From Stratiolaelaps scimitus (taxonomy: Eukaryota; Arthropoda; Arachnida; Mesostigmata; Laelapidae), in contig JABWDB010000070.1 of the NCBI GenBank assembly GCA_019614645.1, forward strand, positions 434,001 through 498,000: a stretch of 64,000 bases of DNA. Direction: 5' to 3'. Each line of letters opens with the position of its first letter. The first letter of the stretch is position 1. Below the pieces are notes generated by a model. That model had not been told where the DNA came from. It did not search any database and was given only the letters and a program-made list of their open reading frames with translations. The position numbers and the translations under genes were made by a program. Positions 23,963-37,000 of this stretch are shown one piece after another.

Positions 23963-24247
23963 TCAGCCACTCTCCCGAAACTTCACATGTGGCGGCGATT
24001 TATTCGGCACAAATCGTGGACGTTGATTTCTGAGGTCCTTGCGTCCGGCTAACATTTCGATACTGTTCCATATGTACGCCTGTTTGCGGCTAAGCGTGGA
24101 ACGCTTGCCGAAGAACGGGGCCATTTGAGTGTCCCCTTTTGAAATCGCCCTGTACAGCGTGCCAGAGCTAAACAGCTGCTTATCCCGCATATACGGGACG
24201 ATAGAGGAACTTAAATCTCGAAGGGAAAGTTGTCGCCTTAACTTAGG
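23963..24247 (-). CDS. coding-like segment, unrecognised (exon or pseudogene)
   Basis: Open minus-strand frame containing SIVPYMRDKQLFSS, GTLYRAISKGDTQMAPF and IWNSIEMLAG, ending at TGA 23,965-23,963. Composition is protein-like without repeats. It follows the segment at 24,280-24,489 on the same strand but in a different frame, with an intervening stop and no clear intron. I do not recognise the family. Either neighbouring exons of a poorly resolved gene or remnants of a pseudogene. Confidence 0.3.
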   Translation of the reverse strand, partial: PKLRRQLSLRDLSSSIVPYMRDKQLFSSGTLYRAISKGDTQMAPFFGKRSTLSRKQAYIWNSIEMLAGRKDLRNQRPRFVPNKSPPHVKFRESG

Positions 24248-24279
24248 GGTTTACAGTTCGATGAAATAAATATACGTCG

Positions 24280-24489
24280 TTAGTAGGTGCCTTCTTTGCG
24301 TTGAAATTCTCCGAGGGGACGTCGCAAACGTTCGTTCTGACTTGTGAACGCCACGAGCTTTGCAACGGTTATGAAGGCGAGACGATCTTTCACGGAAATG
24401 GTACCTCGCATAGGAGGCGCTGACTCAGCTGACTTGTCTAAGAGCTTCAACCAGAATGTTGTGCAATTATTTGACGAAGCTTTACCTAT
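24280..24489 (-). CDS. coding-like exon candidate, unrecognised
   Basis: A good 3' splice site (TCTTTTCTAGAG) precedes 24,489. The open frame then runs 69 codons to TAA and includes FWLKLLDKSAES, GTISVKDRLAFITVAKLVAF and QNERLRRPLGEF. Upstream on the same strand a short open block ends SADLVGEFTIAAICERYE at a canonical donor GTGAGC (24,681-24,676), also phase 0, so these two may be adjacent exons. The plus strand across 24,590-24,890 is also nearly open, so strand assignment is not certain. Confidence 0.35.
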   Translation of the reverse strand: MGKASSNNCTTFWLKLLDKSAESAPPMRGTISVKDRLAFITVAKLVAFTSQNERLRRPLGEFQRKEGTY

Positions 24490-24999
24490 CTCTAGAAAAG
24501 ATTAGCCATTGAGGTCGATGATTACGTCCTCCCTTACGACCCCCCGAAGGACGATGAGGTCAACGGAAATACGCGGGTATTATCATAATTGAAAGCAGTT
24601 TTCGCGGACGGAACTTACTTGATCGGGGCCCATTGTTTACACCAGTACAGAGACGCTGAGAGGTGCAGAAACGCTGCTCACCTCATAGCGCTCACAAATC
24701 GCTGCGATGGTAAATTCACCAACGAGGTCAGCTGACGCTGGTCAAAGCGGGCGATTCGAATGTGGCTCGCTCAAAACGCGCAAATGGACGCGCTTTTATC
24801 GATGTCTATATTCCTGATGTTAGAGAGGGGTGCTCTTAAACCAAGCGGTGTAGGGCACGAGTTTTCGCTAAGGCTGTTAAATTAAAAGACACTGCCGTGG
24901 CACTAGTGATGACAGACAGGATCTCAACAATACCCTATCACTGATAATTCCATCGTCGTTCTCTAGTTTATCATGTATGCAGCAAACTGTGATAAATGG

Positions 25000-25396
25000 T
25001 TATCGGCGACCTGCCGAACCAAATAAAAAAAAAGTCACCCTCAAGTGAATGCCGTCCTTCAGTCCAGGAGCCGCCGTCATCTCCAACAAGCCCTGGCCGT
25101 CAAGGCAAGCATGAAGCATAGGCCTTGAAGTGAATCTCCGAAACACCAATACTGGAGTTCTGCCATGGGGTCCCTCTAACTGCCTCATACACACTCCTAT
25201 TAGTAGGCAGGATTATCCAGTACTCCTTCACTAACTTGAGAACGCTGACCCCAGTGGACGATCTTCTGCCGATCCGCGTTCTAAAGGCAGTGTATGGGCT
25301 CGCTTCATCAGAAGATTCATTTCTTTCCTCAGCTAAAAAGTTTGCAAGAAAGGCAAAATAGTTCTTTATGAAAAATCTGTGAAGATCTGTGTGCAA
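25000..25396 (-). pseudogene. coding-like segment with a frameshift, unrecognised
   Basis: Two overlapping minus-strand frames seem to continue one another. The first (25,396-25,100) includes FFIKNYFAFLANFLAEE, SVLKLVKEYWIILPTN and YASCL; the second (to 25,000) continues LDGQGLLEMTAAPGLKDGI. A shift near 25,105 joins them. They may belong with the segments at 24.0-24.7 kb on the same strand. Family not recognised. Confidence 0.3.
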
Positions 25397-27816
25397 TGTG
25401 TACGATTTTTAAATTCGGTGTATACTACAAACTTGATGTTCAACAATGTTCTGTTATGCATATACGTGCTCAGCAAATCGAAAAACCTATGACTATTGTG
25501 ATATAATTTGCATCTAATTTTCCGAGGGACCCGCAACCGATATCAAATAGAGCCATGCATCTCAAAGCTCTCGCTGAGCGCGCTCATAAAAACGTTTGAT
25601 ATGTCGTAAAAATTTTAAGTGCGTTTCACAAATTGAACTGATAAACGTGTAAATATATTAAATTGCTTTTCTATATATATATATATATAACTAAAACCTC
25701 TCGATTCTGACTTCCTCTGAGGTCCGGTTTTAATTTTCTCAGGGTAGGAATCGGTCTGGAAAGGGCACCGATCTATTCTTGTCGAAGGAATACATTAAGG
25801 CCGTTCCCTGTCATGGAAAAGGATTATATAATCTATAAACAATGAGCAGAACCGTGGCCCTAGTTATCTTTTTCAGCAATAGGATTCGCCTATCGATCGA
25901 AGACATTTCGAGGACTCGGATCCTGGATCTCAAGCACGCTGGCCATACAGGCTATTCCAGATTTCTAAAGTATGTGCAAATTGCCGTGCTATTGGGCAAT
26001 TGGATCGTTTTCCCCAAATGGGTCTGTGTGGTAAACGGGATGACGAGTATCGGCTTGTGCCAACGGACTTGGGAAATCAATCACGAACAATGATAGCCCT
26101 CCGAATTTCAAAGGACGAATGGGTTCTATAAATATCAACCGGTATCTTGGTTGCAACGTAACAAAGCTACATCTACAGCTTAACTTAAAATCCGCTTCGA
26201 CCCAGTAGCGATACTGAAGTATAATATCAGATTGCAGAAGCTCCAGCTGATTACTGTTATAAATAGGTACCGACGAATGTATATTGAAAGATTCGTGCTC
26301 TTCGTAAACTAACCACTCGACTTGGGCTTACAAAATCATTTCATTTATGGTAATGTGTGCAGATCTCAGTAAAATCTATGCTTGGTTTAGTTAATTATGC
26401 ACGGTGACCACAAGCTCGAAGATAACAGTGGCCTACGTTTCGACGCTTTTAATTGTAAAAGTGTAAAACCTGTAAACCAAGGTTCGAAACTGAACCTCAC
26501 ATACCGGATCGACATAACCTTAATATCACCACCAGAATTACAGCATCGTGGATGACATCCCTCGCCGAACAATTCGACTTCAAGTGTTTACCCGGACCAT
26601 CTGATCACAAATCGCACTAAACCGAGTTGTTTATCTTGCTTGTCTTCCTTCGGGTCGATGTTATGAGGTCTCGTGACACACTTCAGTTCTGTTTTGTTGT
26701 CAAAAAATTCCGCCGGCCAACAATGACAACAACGCTGACTGGTTTGACCTTAGTTTGGCATCACCAGCGAGAATTTTCAAGTGATCTTCCTTTAGTTATC
26801 AGGGCTTCATACTATGAGAAAAGCTAAACGCTTAGCCCGCCCCGATCAACGTTACCAACTTTACTATCCTCAATAGGAAATATGAACGAAGCCTGTTAGC
26901 CGTTCAGTGGCCTTGAGTAGGCACGTCGCTGTTAGCCACGTCGCTGAGTGGTGCCCACGTATGCAACCTCGTACCAATGTACTCGCCTGCAAGGACACGT
27001 ACATATGCCCACCTTGACAGAATCATTCGCCAATCAGTTTACCAATACACCGGGCTTCGATTGCGTTGCAATGTCAATTCTGTGACCATTTTATAATAAT
27101 CCCTCTCACTATACTGTACTAGTGCTTATTTATTTAGGCTATGCAAGAGAAGCGTGCGTTGCCATTTGCAAATGGGTAACCTCATAGGTCAATTACATGG
27201 ATACGAGCAATCCGCTCATCTCAAATACTGGTTACTTTTTAGCTAGAGTGCTCGACCCAGATCTCGATCCGTCTGAGCAGATACATTAGGGGCCACGTTA
27301 CCACTGTGTCATCTCTGAGAACATTTACTTAAAGTTACTGGCTAATTTAATTACCTGCTGCCCGGCATATATACAACCCGGTCTCTTCAATTCATGGTCA
27401 AGCGAGTTAGTCCCCACAAACGCTATAGGCTATTTCAAGGCATTCGATAGCTCCAGTTGATGCTGCTATGTAGGTACAAGCGGGTACACGGCTATGTACG
27501 TCTTCCTGATATACGGGCCACTCAATATTTTACAATGTACCGTTATAATTGGCCATTTCTCTACCGACAGCAAGGCTTGGTGATGCTGCATAATTCAGAC
27601 GTGGTCGAGCGCAGCGAAGCTTGGTCGGAAGAGAATGTCCGAGTTGCCTGGTATATTATGAAACCGATAGCCACCAATGGAGAAAGAACCCTGCTGACAG
27701 AGCCTCATAACGAAACCACCTTCCCCCAGACACCTGCAAGGCCAGCTAGTCGGGGCTGATACAGGGTAAACCCATGGCGTGGATATATTACATAATATCG
27801 ATATTAGCATGTACGC

Positions 27817-27819
<3 letters not shown>
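25397..27819. other. no recognisable gene
   Basis: Open frames such as 25,842-26,093 (+) and 27,457-27,759 (+) are protein-like at best; no motif or splice support. A short (TA)n tract lies at about 25,672-25,689. Confidence 0.4.

Positions 27820-27856
<37 letters not shown>
27820..27856. repeat. (TA)n microsatellite
   Basis: An uninterrupted tract of about 18 TA units. Confidence 0.95.
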
Positions 27857-27859
<3 letters not shown>

Positions 27860-28072
27860 TTAATAAATGTATTTTCACGTGTCATATATAGATATGTATA
27901 CGTACAGTGATAATTTCCTTGATGTTCTATCACGTGTGTATGTGTGAGAGAGCGTGGAAAGGCTGGTGGAAATGGAGGGAGGGAACAGTTCGCCTATTGT
28001 TGGGAAAAATGCATTATTATTATTATTGTTACTATTATTATTATTACCGCATTGACCGCATATATATATATA

Positions 28073-28251
28073 GGGGGAGGCGCAAAAGGGCGCTTATAGT
28101 TGACTGAGCCCAAAATTTACCGTAAAGGTAATTTTACAGCGGAAACAGACGCTGCTTCAGTTGTAAGTCTGCTCGGTCCACGCGGAAGCCTGTTTGATTC
28201 TCTAAAGTATTTGCCTGCTAATTTGCCAGCTAACAAATTTACGAATGCCCC
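28073..28251 (+). mobile_element. (TA)n-inserted short element, copy B (longer)
   Basis: About 179 bp between (TA)n at 28,059-28,072 and (TA)n from 28,252. It carries the same boundary and internal sequences as copy A plus an extra middle block (about 28,131-28,190). No open frame that could be a transposase, so it must be non-autonomous if mobile. Confidence 0.75.
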
Positions 28252-28270
28252 ATATATATATATATATATA

Positions 28271-31200
28271 TTGAATTGCGCAAACGGCTAAAATTACCCT
28301 CCGTACAAATAGCGGTGTCAAAACGTCGTTAGTGTGCTTACCAGACCTTAAGATTGGGGTCAGTCAGCCACCGTAGGCATTTACATAACTAGGCGTAAAA
28401 CTACTTGGCCTATGCCATCTGGCTCAGACGTGATCAGACTATTATGTGCTCTAACTCCCTGATCAAGTTTTGTTGTTGAGGTGAAGCCGGCGCAGTGTAG
28501 TTATCGCACTGCGATTCACTATTGTTGACTGCTGTCGGACGTGCTGATTCGGCCATTGCCTATGTAGCGGTTGAACTGCTTCTACTGGCTTCATGCAGGC
28601 AGAATAATCACATGCCTTTTGTCTATCGAAGTTGCTTGCAGCTGTCGTATAAAGAAAACTTGCCTTGTCCCACTAACTAGTTACTTCAGCGTATACATAA
28701 CTATACACATGCGTGTGATTTGTATATGACAATGACGAGATTGCTCGTGTTGTGTTGTCGTTGTGCATCGTGACTAGGTCGGCCGTCATCGCGTGTGTCT
28801 GAATTCAATGTATTCGCGCACTCTCGCTGAGATGCCCGTCCACCATTGCAGATGATGTCGTCAAGGGGTCGCTGGACGGGAGGGGTGTATTCGAGGCCAG
28901 CATATCGCAAGTGTACAAATCGCGCAAGAGTTGGTGCGAGAGGACGAACGTTGGCAACATTGCGGTATTTATTCAACGGGAGGCTACTGATAGGAAATGC
29001 CCAGTTTTGCTGAGCGAGAATCTTCGACTAGCGGAGATTTAGCACATTAATACATTAATACGTGCATTAAGCTAACGACTCATCAGTCGTAATTTGTTTC
29101 CTGTGAAGGAAATGGGAGGTGAGGCTGACTTAGATAAGCACAACTGCTCCTTAGTGCGTATAGACAGACAATCCAATCATTTAATCCAAGCTTTAAATCG
29201 GGCACCGCTAGTGTTGAATTAGTGTTGAATTATGAATGAGTCTTGATGTCAGCCCTGCGGCTACATACATATGCCAAACTTCATACTAATTTATGTTATA
29301 AATGCCTTCAAAATGAAAAAGAAACCTTCGGAATATTGGGAGGACCAGGGATACGATAATCAACGTTTCTGCAGATGTTCGAATAAGGATTATCGACGGG
29401 TGCAATCGAATCCTTAAGCACAGATTTTCTTTAGACATCGAAAGGCACAACGCCATTTCTATTTTAGATACTCTGAGGGACCGAAGAAGGGGGGGGGGGC
29501 TACTTCTCTTAATTATCCTTTTGAGCATACGCGGAAGAGGTTCTCCTTAAGGAGATGAATGCGATTTTTTCATTAATATTTCTACACGTTCATCGGGTAC
29601 AATCAAATCATAAACCCGAACTTTAACCATAAAATATATAAAAATGACTATATTCCAGTACAAAACGGAATCACTTCACTTGTGTACATGTGTGTACGAT
29701 GACGGATGCCGGCTGTGTTTCAGTAGTTCCAACGACACCCCAAACGCTCAGACCTTCCCAATTCCAATTCTCTCATTACCTCGCGGCACAGCCCTTGTGT
29801 TAAATAGCAGCAACCTTCCTCTTAATCAGCATCTTTCACTATATACACAACACGCGCCCAAGTACCTGCTGGTGAAGCCTGCGGCGTATGGGGGGGGGGG
29901 TAGCGACAAGAGAGGACGGCCGAACGAGTTCGCATTGTGTGAACACTAGGGCAAAGTCTAGGTGTCGCTGGCGCGACCCCCTCCCACTACGGGACCCTAC
30001 AACGCATGACAATTGCAGCCCTCCTAACGACTAACCGCTTTTCTCTCTTTCATACCCATCGCGTTCCTGGATGCTGGTCAGCTCTCGTGTAAATATGAAC
30101 ATCGCGCGATAGAACGCTAGATTGTTGTCGCCGACGCTGTTGACCGCGGCGGTGGCCGCAGCTGGCCGCGTTTATGACAGCAGCTACTCTCGGGCGTTCA
30201 CAGGGCCTCGAGGACGTCCTCTGGGGCTTGAGGCAGTGGGAGTGTGCGACCAAGCGGAACGGCCACCCTAGTCATCCCTCTATCGAGATGTGTGTGTGTG
30301 TGCTGTTGGGCTCCAGCCTTTCATCGTCATCTTCTGCAAGCGACGACCAGAAAAGGAGGGCAGAGTCTCTGGCAGGGCGGTTGCCGTTGTGCGGGGTCAG
30401 AGGGTCGGGGGATCTTGCTCCGAGACCACGCGTTGATTGCACACGAGCTTACAAACGAAATCCCTAGTACTGGACATCCTCGTGTATTTTTGACCTCAAT
30501 GTTCCTCTTTATCCAAGGACCTCACCGACTGTGTGTCTTCAACTCCGGCCGCCCCATCGGTCGGGCTAACGGTCCATATACGATCCGACGACGAAGGCGT
30601 GCCTGATAAGCCAGTCACTGATTCTCCGATCGACACTTTCGCTATCATTATTTGTTCACTATACAGTAAACTAAATGCGTCAGATTCATTCGTTAACATC
30701 GTTTCTTAAAATTTCGCGAATTCACCCGACACACGACTATTCTCAGATTCGCCATTGATTTCGCGTGGAAAAAAACCCCGGATCATGTTCCACAATCGCA
30801 AGCGTCGTCTCAGACCAGTTATCGACGTGCGATGGTGTACATATGTCGTCGAAGCGAAACTCTGAAACTACAACGCACTGAATTCCCGCAGAGGCTATGG
30901 GAAAAGAATACATGTTAGCTTGAATACGCTTAGCCCTCTTCAGCGTCATGAGCGATGCGCTGAACAATGTGGACAAGTTCGCCGAAAATGGAACACGTTC
31001 CGCATCTGCTGCAATACTAAATCGCTATAGAAACAAGACCCGATTGGGGCCGAGGGTCTAGAGGTTGAGTGAACGTTGTTGAAGAGCGGGGACGGAGTGG
31101 GATAGAACAAGAGGCCTGACGGGTCTGGGCATTTCTTTAGGGAATTTGCGCCTGTGCAGTCGGCGCAGCAAAACAACATTTGTTTGAATTACTCGGCGAC

Positions 31201-32139
31201 GATTTGATCGTGAATCCAAGTGGGGGAGAAAAACACATTCAAATCCGATTTCTCAACGGATCCATCAACTCGAGTTGGGGGTTTGGGAGCTAGGGCTAGA
31301 ACGACGATGTGAAAGAAAAGAGCGAGCGAGAGAGAGAGAGAGAGACGGATTCCCGCGTGGACTTCCCCATGACCTCATTGGGGCATCTTGCAGAGGGGGC
31401 ATCTTAGGAGAGCTTTTACGACATGCGCGGCCCGTCTCCATTTGGCCGAAAGCCCTCGCGCAGGCCGACTATTGAAACGCCCCTCAAAACTCCTTTTCCA
31501 GATTCAGCTGGGCATAATTTCGAATTTGCACGCTCACGTATCTCTGAAAGTGTTTGCCTCACAGCCGGTGCGCCCCACGTTGCCCCGCCGCACTCGAAGA
31601 CCAAGCAAACCCTTCACCTTGGAGGGAAAATTGGAGGCGGAAATACTACAGGAGCCAGTCACAGCTTCATCCAGTGTTCTAGGCCAGTTGTGGCAAGAAC
31701 GATTGGTTGATTCGATCTCAATCGATCCTGTCGTGGGCCCAGGGAGGTGTGGACATCTCCATTGGTGTGGAGGTGTGGACATCTCCCGTAGCTGGGTTAG
31801 CCGCAAATGAAAGCCCATCTGAATTGGTATCATCCTTGTCGTTATGTGATATCCTGCACTTTGTACTTCGTGCATACAGAGGGACACGTGTTCATGATAC
31901 GAAACATATTCGGTATAATGGTATGAAATGTGCATGTACATTATTGTGAGAGGAGGCTCATTCGAAGCTGTTGTTAGTGCCTTCCATCAATGAGAGCGCC
32001 TCTTCATTACATCTCTCTCGCAACCACCAGAGAAAGTGAAGTTTTTAAAAAATCCCCGAGTGCTTCTTAGTCGGTCAAACAAAAATTTGCGAACACCCGA
32101 ATGTGAGAGATTACTGTAGACTTTTAATATATATATATT

Positions 32140-32186
<47 letters not shown>

Positions 32187-33747
32187 GTAAATAAGGAAGT
32201 CGAATTTCATCGCCTCCCTCCGACCATGGAGGCCTCGGCTCCTGACACTCTGTCCCCAATTATTGCATATCTGCATTTTGTTTAACTAATTAATAAACCA
32301 TTTATATATGATAAGTAAATCGAACTGAATGAATCACTCGTGCCACAAGTTGTTTATTGAGAGAAATTAGTCATTGACTCTAACTGATGCAGTTCTTTAT
32401 ATTAATAATTCTAGCGTGGGCGTGTGCTGTTGATTCGTAATACGTGTCAATTTTGTATTAACCAATCGTCTCGTATACGACGTGTTATACAAGCCGTATA
32501 TCACCATTATAGTGATATAACTATGTGATATCTGCACTCTATCTGAGATCACTTGTCTTCTTTAAATTTGCGTAATTCTCATACAGATATCTACGGCCCA
32601 TTTACAGTGCGCTGATCTGTTAACAGAATACAACATGTAAATACAAGCATTATGCTTCGAATCATACACAGAGATACACTTAAAAAAGCGGCCCCCGGAA
32701 ACTCACTATTATATTCATTTATTGATTTCAAATTTTCTACTGAGATATGCATACAGAAAATTAATAACAAATAAATCAGAATATTTAAACTCATTCTCTC
32801 TAGAGCTCCTTTAACCATGTTTTCATGAACCGGCAGCCCAACAACAGCAAATAGAACTTGCATAAGATATGCCGTTAGTGTCAGACCTCTTCGGAGCAAC
32901 TCCATACATGAAGCTTAATAACACAATGATACGAGGAGCTCCATTACTATACCTTAAAGAGGGATAGAGGCGGCAATCGGGCTAGCAAGACGAGCTGCAT
33001 CTGCTCAAACATAATATCAGGATTTCTTCAATCGGCAGGAACACAGGTAGAAACAAATGTGTGGATGGGTTCTGTGACGGATTTCCCTTCCGTTGTGAGG
33101 TAGGCAGACGGGACAAAGTAGACAATATCAAGTCTGTCATTAATTAGCATTCTTAAGCTCAAATTGCATTCAGAGCGGGGGGGGGCGTCGTCCCGTCGAA
33201 ATCGCCACAAATCGTCGGCGAGCAGTGACGTCAACATTAAGCGGACTATGATCAAGCCAATCAATGCTACTGCTACTCCTCACTACTACGGGGACCTGCC
33301 CCGGAGCAGTCCGACACATCCGACGATTAAGGCATTCGAAATCGCCATAGGAGGGGTATATACTGTTGTGGTTATTTTTTTTTGAAGTTCGGCCCAGGAA
33401 AATAGCCACTCTCATCCAGTGAAATCAATCGCTGATGGCTTCACTCGACTGAATCAAGTCGATTGTCAACATTGACGGGAAGCGCCGTGGCTCGAAACCG
33501 TTTGGGAAAGCTCCTCAGTAAAAGTTTGCCCATGCAAACTCGATAGGTGGTGGCGCGAACTGAAATTTACCAATTCGATCGTTATTTCAAACTTCACCCG
33601 TTCGAAAAACTAACTGTATCGATGTCTGTTCGCCATAACCGTTCTAGCCAGTCGTCTAAATCCAATACGGATTAGTAATACTTGATCCAGCGCAGGCCTT
33701 CGAACGCGTATATCGTTGGCGGCGTTTGGCCTCATTCACCGTTTGCG
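28271..33747. other. large stretch without a recognised gene
   Basis: Contains GC-richer islands at about 29,900-30,600 and 31,000-31,850 with overlapping open frames on both strands (none recognised), a G run at 29,890-29,899, a 15-bp direct repeat GGTGTGGACATCTCC near 31,745 and 31,771, and a (TA)n tract at about 32,143-32,184. These islands could be promoters or untranslated exons. Confidence 0.4.
32143..32184. repeat. (TA)n microsatellite, longest in the window
   Basis: About 21 TA units, preceded by a further broken AT stretch from 32,127. Confidence 0.95.
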
Positions 33748-34026
33748 TCACCATCTCTCCCGCTGATTGGCTGTCCACCTTCGACAACGGAACGTTAATT
33801 CACAAACGGGCGAAATCATTTCGAATTCAGGTGGACATGTCATCAACAGTTCGTCAGCGATCCCCACGCTGCGTAGGCTAGCCAAATCGCCCGCGAATCC
33901 AGCCAGTGGCCCCGCCAGTTCAAAGTTGTCAGTCAACGACAGCGCCGGTATCCGCCGACCCACGTCGTCCGCGGTGAATTCAAACGCGGTTGCCGTGTGG
34001 CCGAACACCCACCCGTCTCGTTCCAT
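33748..34026 (-). CDS. candidate first coding exon, unrecognised
   Basis: The ATG at 34,026 has a favourable context (AACATGG). The 92-codon frame contains MERDGWVFGHTATAF, DDVGRRIPAL and MTCPPEFEMISPVCEL, and has GC-biased third positions. The TGA can be avoided by a possible donor GTGACG just before it. The plus strand is also open across the same bases (33,767-34,033), which weakens the case. No family recognised. Confidence 0.25.
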   Translation of the reverse strand: MERDGWVFGHTATAFEFTADDVGRRIPALSLTDNFELAGPLAGFAGDLASLRSVGIADELLMTCPPEFEMISPVCELTFRCRRWTANQRERW

Positions 34027-37000
34027 GTTTTAACACGGTGATGTAAACAGTGGCCGTGTTTGTGACTCATGATTTTTAAAGTTTCTTGACTGCTTTCGTG
34101 GATATTAGTGGCGTTCCGGTGCCCTGCGTTCGGTGGGACAAAGTCGACAACACCAGGTGAGTGCTAGCCGGAGCTTGTCCTCGGTGACGCTTGCAATATC
34201 AGCCTGAAAATTGGTCAACTTCACCTCATACACTCCCCTTTTTCTCGTGTGCGTTGTTCTGTTTTCACCTCGCATCTCACCAAGAGGAATCGACCAACCA
34301 GCCAAGTGTATATTTACCTACTGGCCTGAAACAACCGCTGTGAATGACAGAGGTTTCGCGATTTCTCACACTCGACACAGCTGCGGTAGTAAATTCACTG
34401 GCGGTCGTGGTAAGCGCTTCAGATCGCTTCATTCGACTATGCCGCCCTGGCCACATTACGCATATATATATATATATATGCAAGTAATTGGACACGAAAT
34501 GATAATTAATCAGTGAGGTTCCGCCGCAGGATCGCCCGTTCCCGTCAGTTCGGTCTTCGATAGGTGACTCGATCAGTGTGTCCGGCTGTCCAACCCTATG
34601 TCACATGAGAGTTGCCGTCGTGCCCCAGTACCGACGTCAAATTCCCTTCGACACCGTTTAGAAATGCACCGTTCGCACCTCCGCGACTCGACGAAGCCGC
34701 CAGTTAACTTGAACTTTAGAATCGAACAGGGTTGTGGTCTCGCCGCGATTGCCGTCATCCCTCGATCGAGTTACCACGCGTATGGGTTAGATGTGGACAC
34801 GCAATCTGCTTGTCGGTCGGGTTGTCAATCTGTCCGCCAATGTGTTTTCGCCTGCCGTGACTGGATCAGTATTCCCCCCACCCGTCCCATACCAGTACAG
34901 CAGTGCCTTTGAAGCCTCATCCTTGACGTTGCTTCCTCTTAGCCGCCTGCTCGTCTTCTCCCAATCGCCTCCGTGGGCTTTCTAAGATATTTAGCCGATC
35001 TGCAGTCAACGACACTCGACACAGTGGCGAATCCACTCGTTCCGTTTATGGTCATATGGATTAGTGGCTCTATTATCGACAAGCAACAAATAAAATGCTG
35101 TCACTTCAATCATCATCATAGTAATACGGCTAATAATCATATTTATATTTATCAAAAGCCTTACTGTTTTACGAGTTCGTATATATATATATATATATAT
35201 ATATATACGTGTGTGTGTGTGTTTCGCTGTATGTGTAACCCTTGGAAGAGTATACGGCTGTTGCGGGCTATCATTCTAGTGCTCTGCTTGTTAATTAGGT
35301 GGACTCGTATTGGCCCCGTTGTTCTTCTGTCTGCACACGCAGCTGCCGAATCTGGTCAGCTAGTCAAAACAGGATCTATTCCACATCGTAGTGAAGTGGC
35401 GTGAGTGGTGTGAAGCCTGCGAGAGCGTTAGCTGTATCGTGCGAATTGCAAGAACTGCTGTCGAGTTGATTTTTTTTTGTTGTTGCCTCTCGACGTTCCG
35501 GTGTGTTGATGCCACTGAAATCGTACGGTAGGGTTACTCGGCTAAAAATGGAGAGTTGTTTTTGTTTTTTTTTCTCTCGTGTGTCTGTGATGAGATGCTT
35601 ACACTCGAAGCTGCTCCAAAAGATCTGTTGGATTTTAGGTGGGATATTATTGTTGTTATTGAGAGGTAATTTATTGACGAAAGCAATACATTCGTGTGCT
35701 AGTGGATATCTATCCCACGAAGAAGCTAGGGGAGGGCTGTAGCTAGCCACGTTATGGTGATTTTCGTGAGGTTTTATTTGTTGCGTTGTCGTGAAATTCT
35801 CGACATCCGTCCCCGCTTAGCCGAAGTGTAGCCGATGTACCATATGACTGTGCAAGTTTGTCTTGGCAACGTTGTTGTTGTTGTTGTTGCCACCGCATTG
35901 GTAGTTATTAAGTATTTACACTATTATCGACAGTATATTCTGTATCATGGTTACTAACGCTTGGGATTTGGGGGGCTATGATGTAACGTCTACTCGTTAG
36001 CGTTTCATTTTCGGTACGGCTGTATTAGCAGGGTCGTGTTGCAGGTAGCTCTGCCATGGTGTGTTCTGCCTTTTCTATTACGGATATCGAAAGCGGGATG
36101 TATATATATATATATATATATATTCCGGTGTAACAAATGATATTCGTCTGATTAATAGCCGGGCAACGTTGACAGTAACGTGTGAAGCATGTGCTGTGCA
36201 AGACAGTACAGCCGGCGCTCGCGACACAATCGATGCTGCAAAGAGGAAGTTGTTCTTTTCGATAACCGCGATTGAAATTCGATTCATCAGCTATAACTAT
36301 TATATCCTCCACTCGAATATCATATTCATGTGCATGCTCTGTATTCTCGATTGCTGAGCCGCCCTTGCTATACTGACAGCGGGTCTACTTTGTAGTGTTC
36401 GCTATGATTGCTATTACTGGGTCGTTGTTGGGGTTTACGAAAATTCGGGTGACAGGTTTATCTGACTGTCTACTCTATTATTACTGTGCTTTTATGCAAA
36501 TGACTCGCGGACCGTACACCAACCTAGGGGGAGAAGGTATTCATCCAATTTCTAGTTGAGAGCAAATGTCATCTTGTGGGTAAACAGCAGTGATTATCGA
36601 CCATGAATCGTTTAAGAAGTATTCTACTCATAGATTTTTGTCAGCTGCCTACCAAGCTATAAATGCCCACTACGATATATGTCGAATATATTTTTGTTAT
36701 TATCATAACGTGAGTTTCTTTATTTTTAATCTCCTCGACATGATCAGCCGTATTTACCATTCGCTGTTCTCAGTACTACCTATGTATATGTATATATTCA
36801 GCGTGAAAAAGCTGCGCTTGGACATCAAGTCAATTGGATTGTGTTTTATTGACTTCGCGTACGCGCCGGTTGATCTACACGCATGTGTATGTGTCTGTAT
36901 ATGTGGATGTGTACGCTCTTTGCCGGCCCCGCCGGCGTTGTGCTCGTCGGACTGCGACCAACGAGAGACGCCGGCTCGAACGAGACCGCTCGTTGTCGAC

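Noticed and set aside
24590..24890. Plus-strand frame with LIGAHCLHQYRD as a trypsin-like protease remnant
   Set aside because: The resemblance to the TAAHC motif is weak, no Asp or Ser motif follows, and splice signals on the minus strand fit better.
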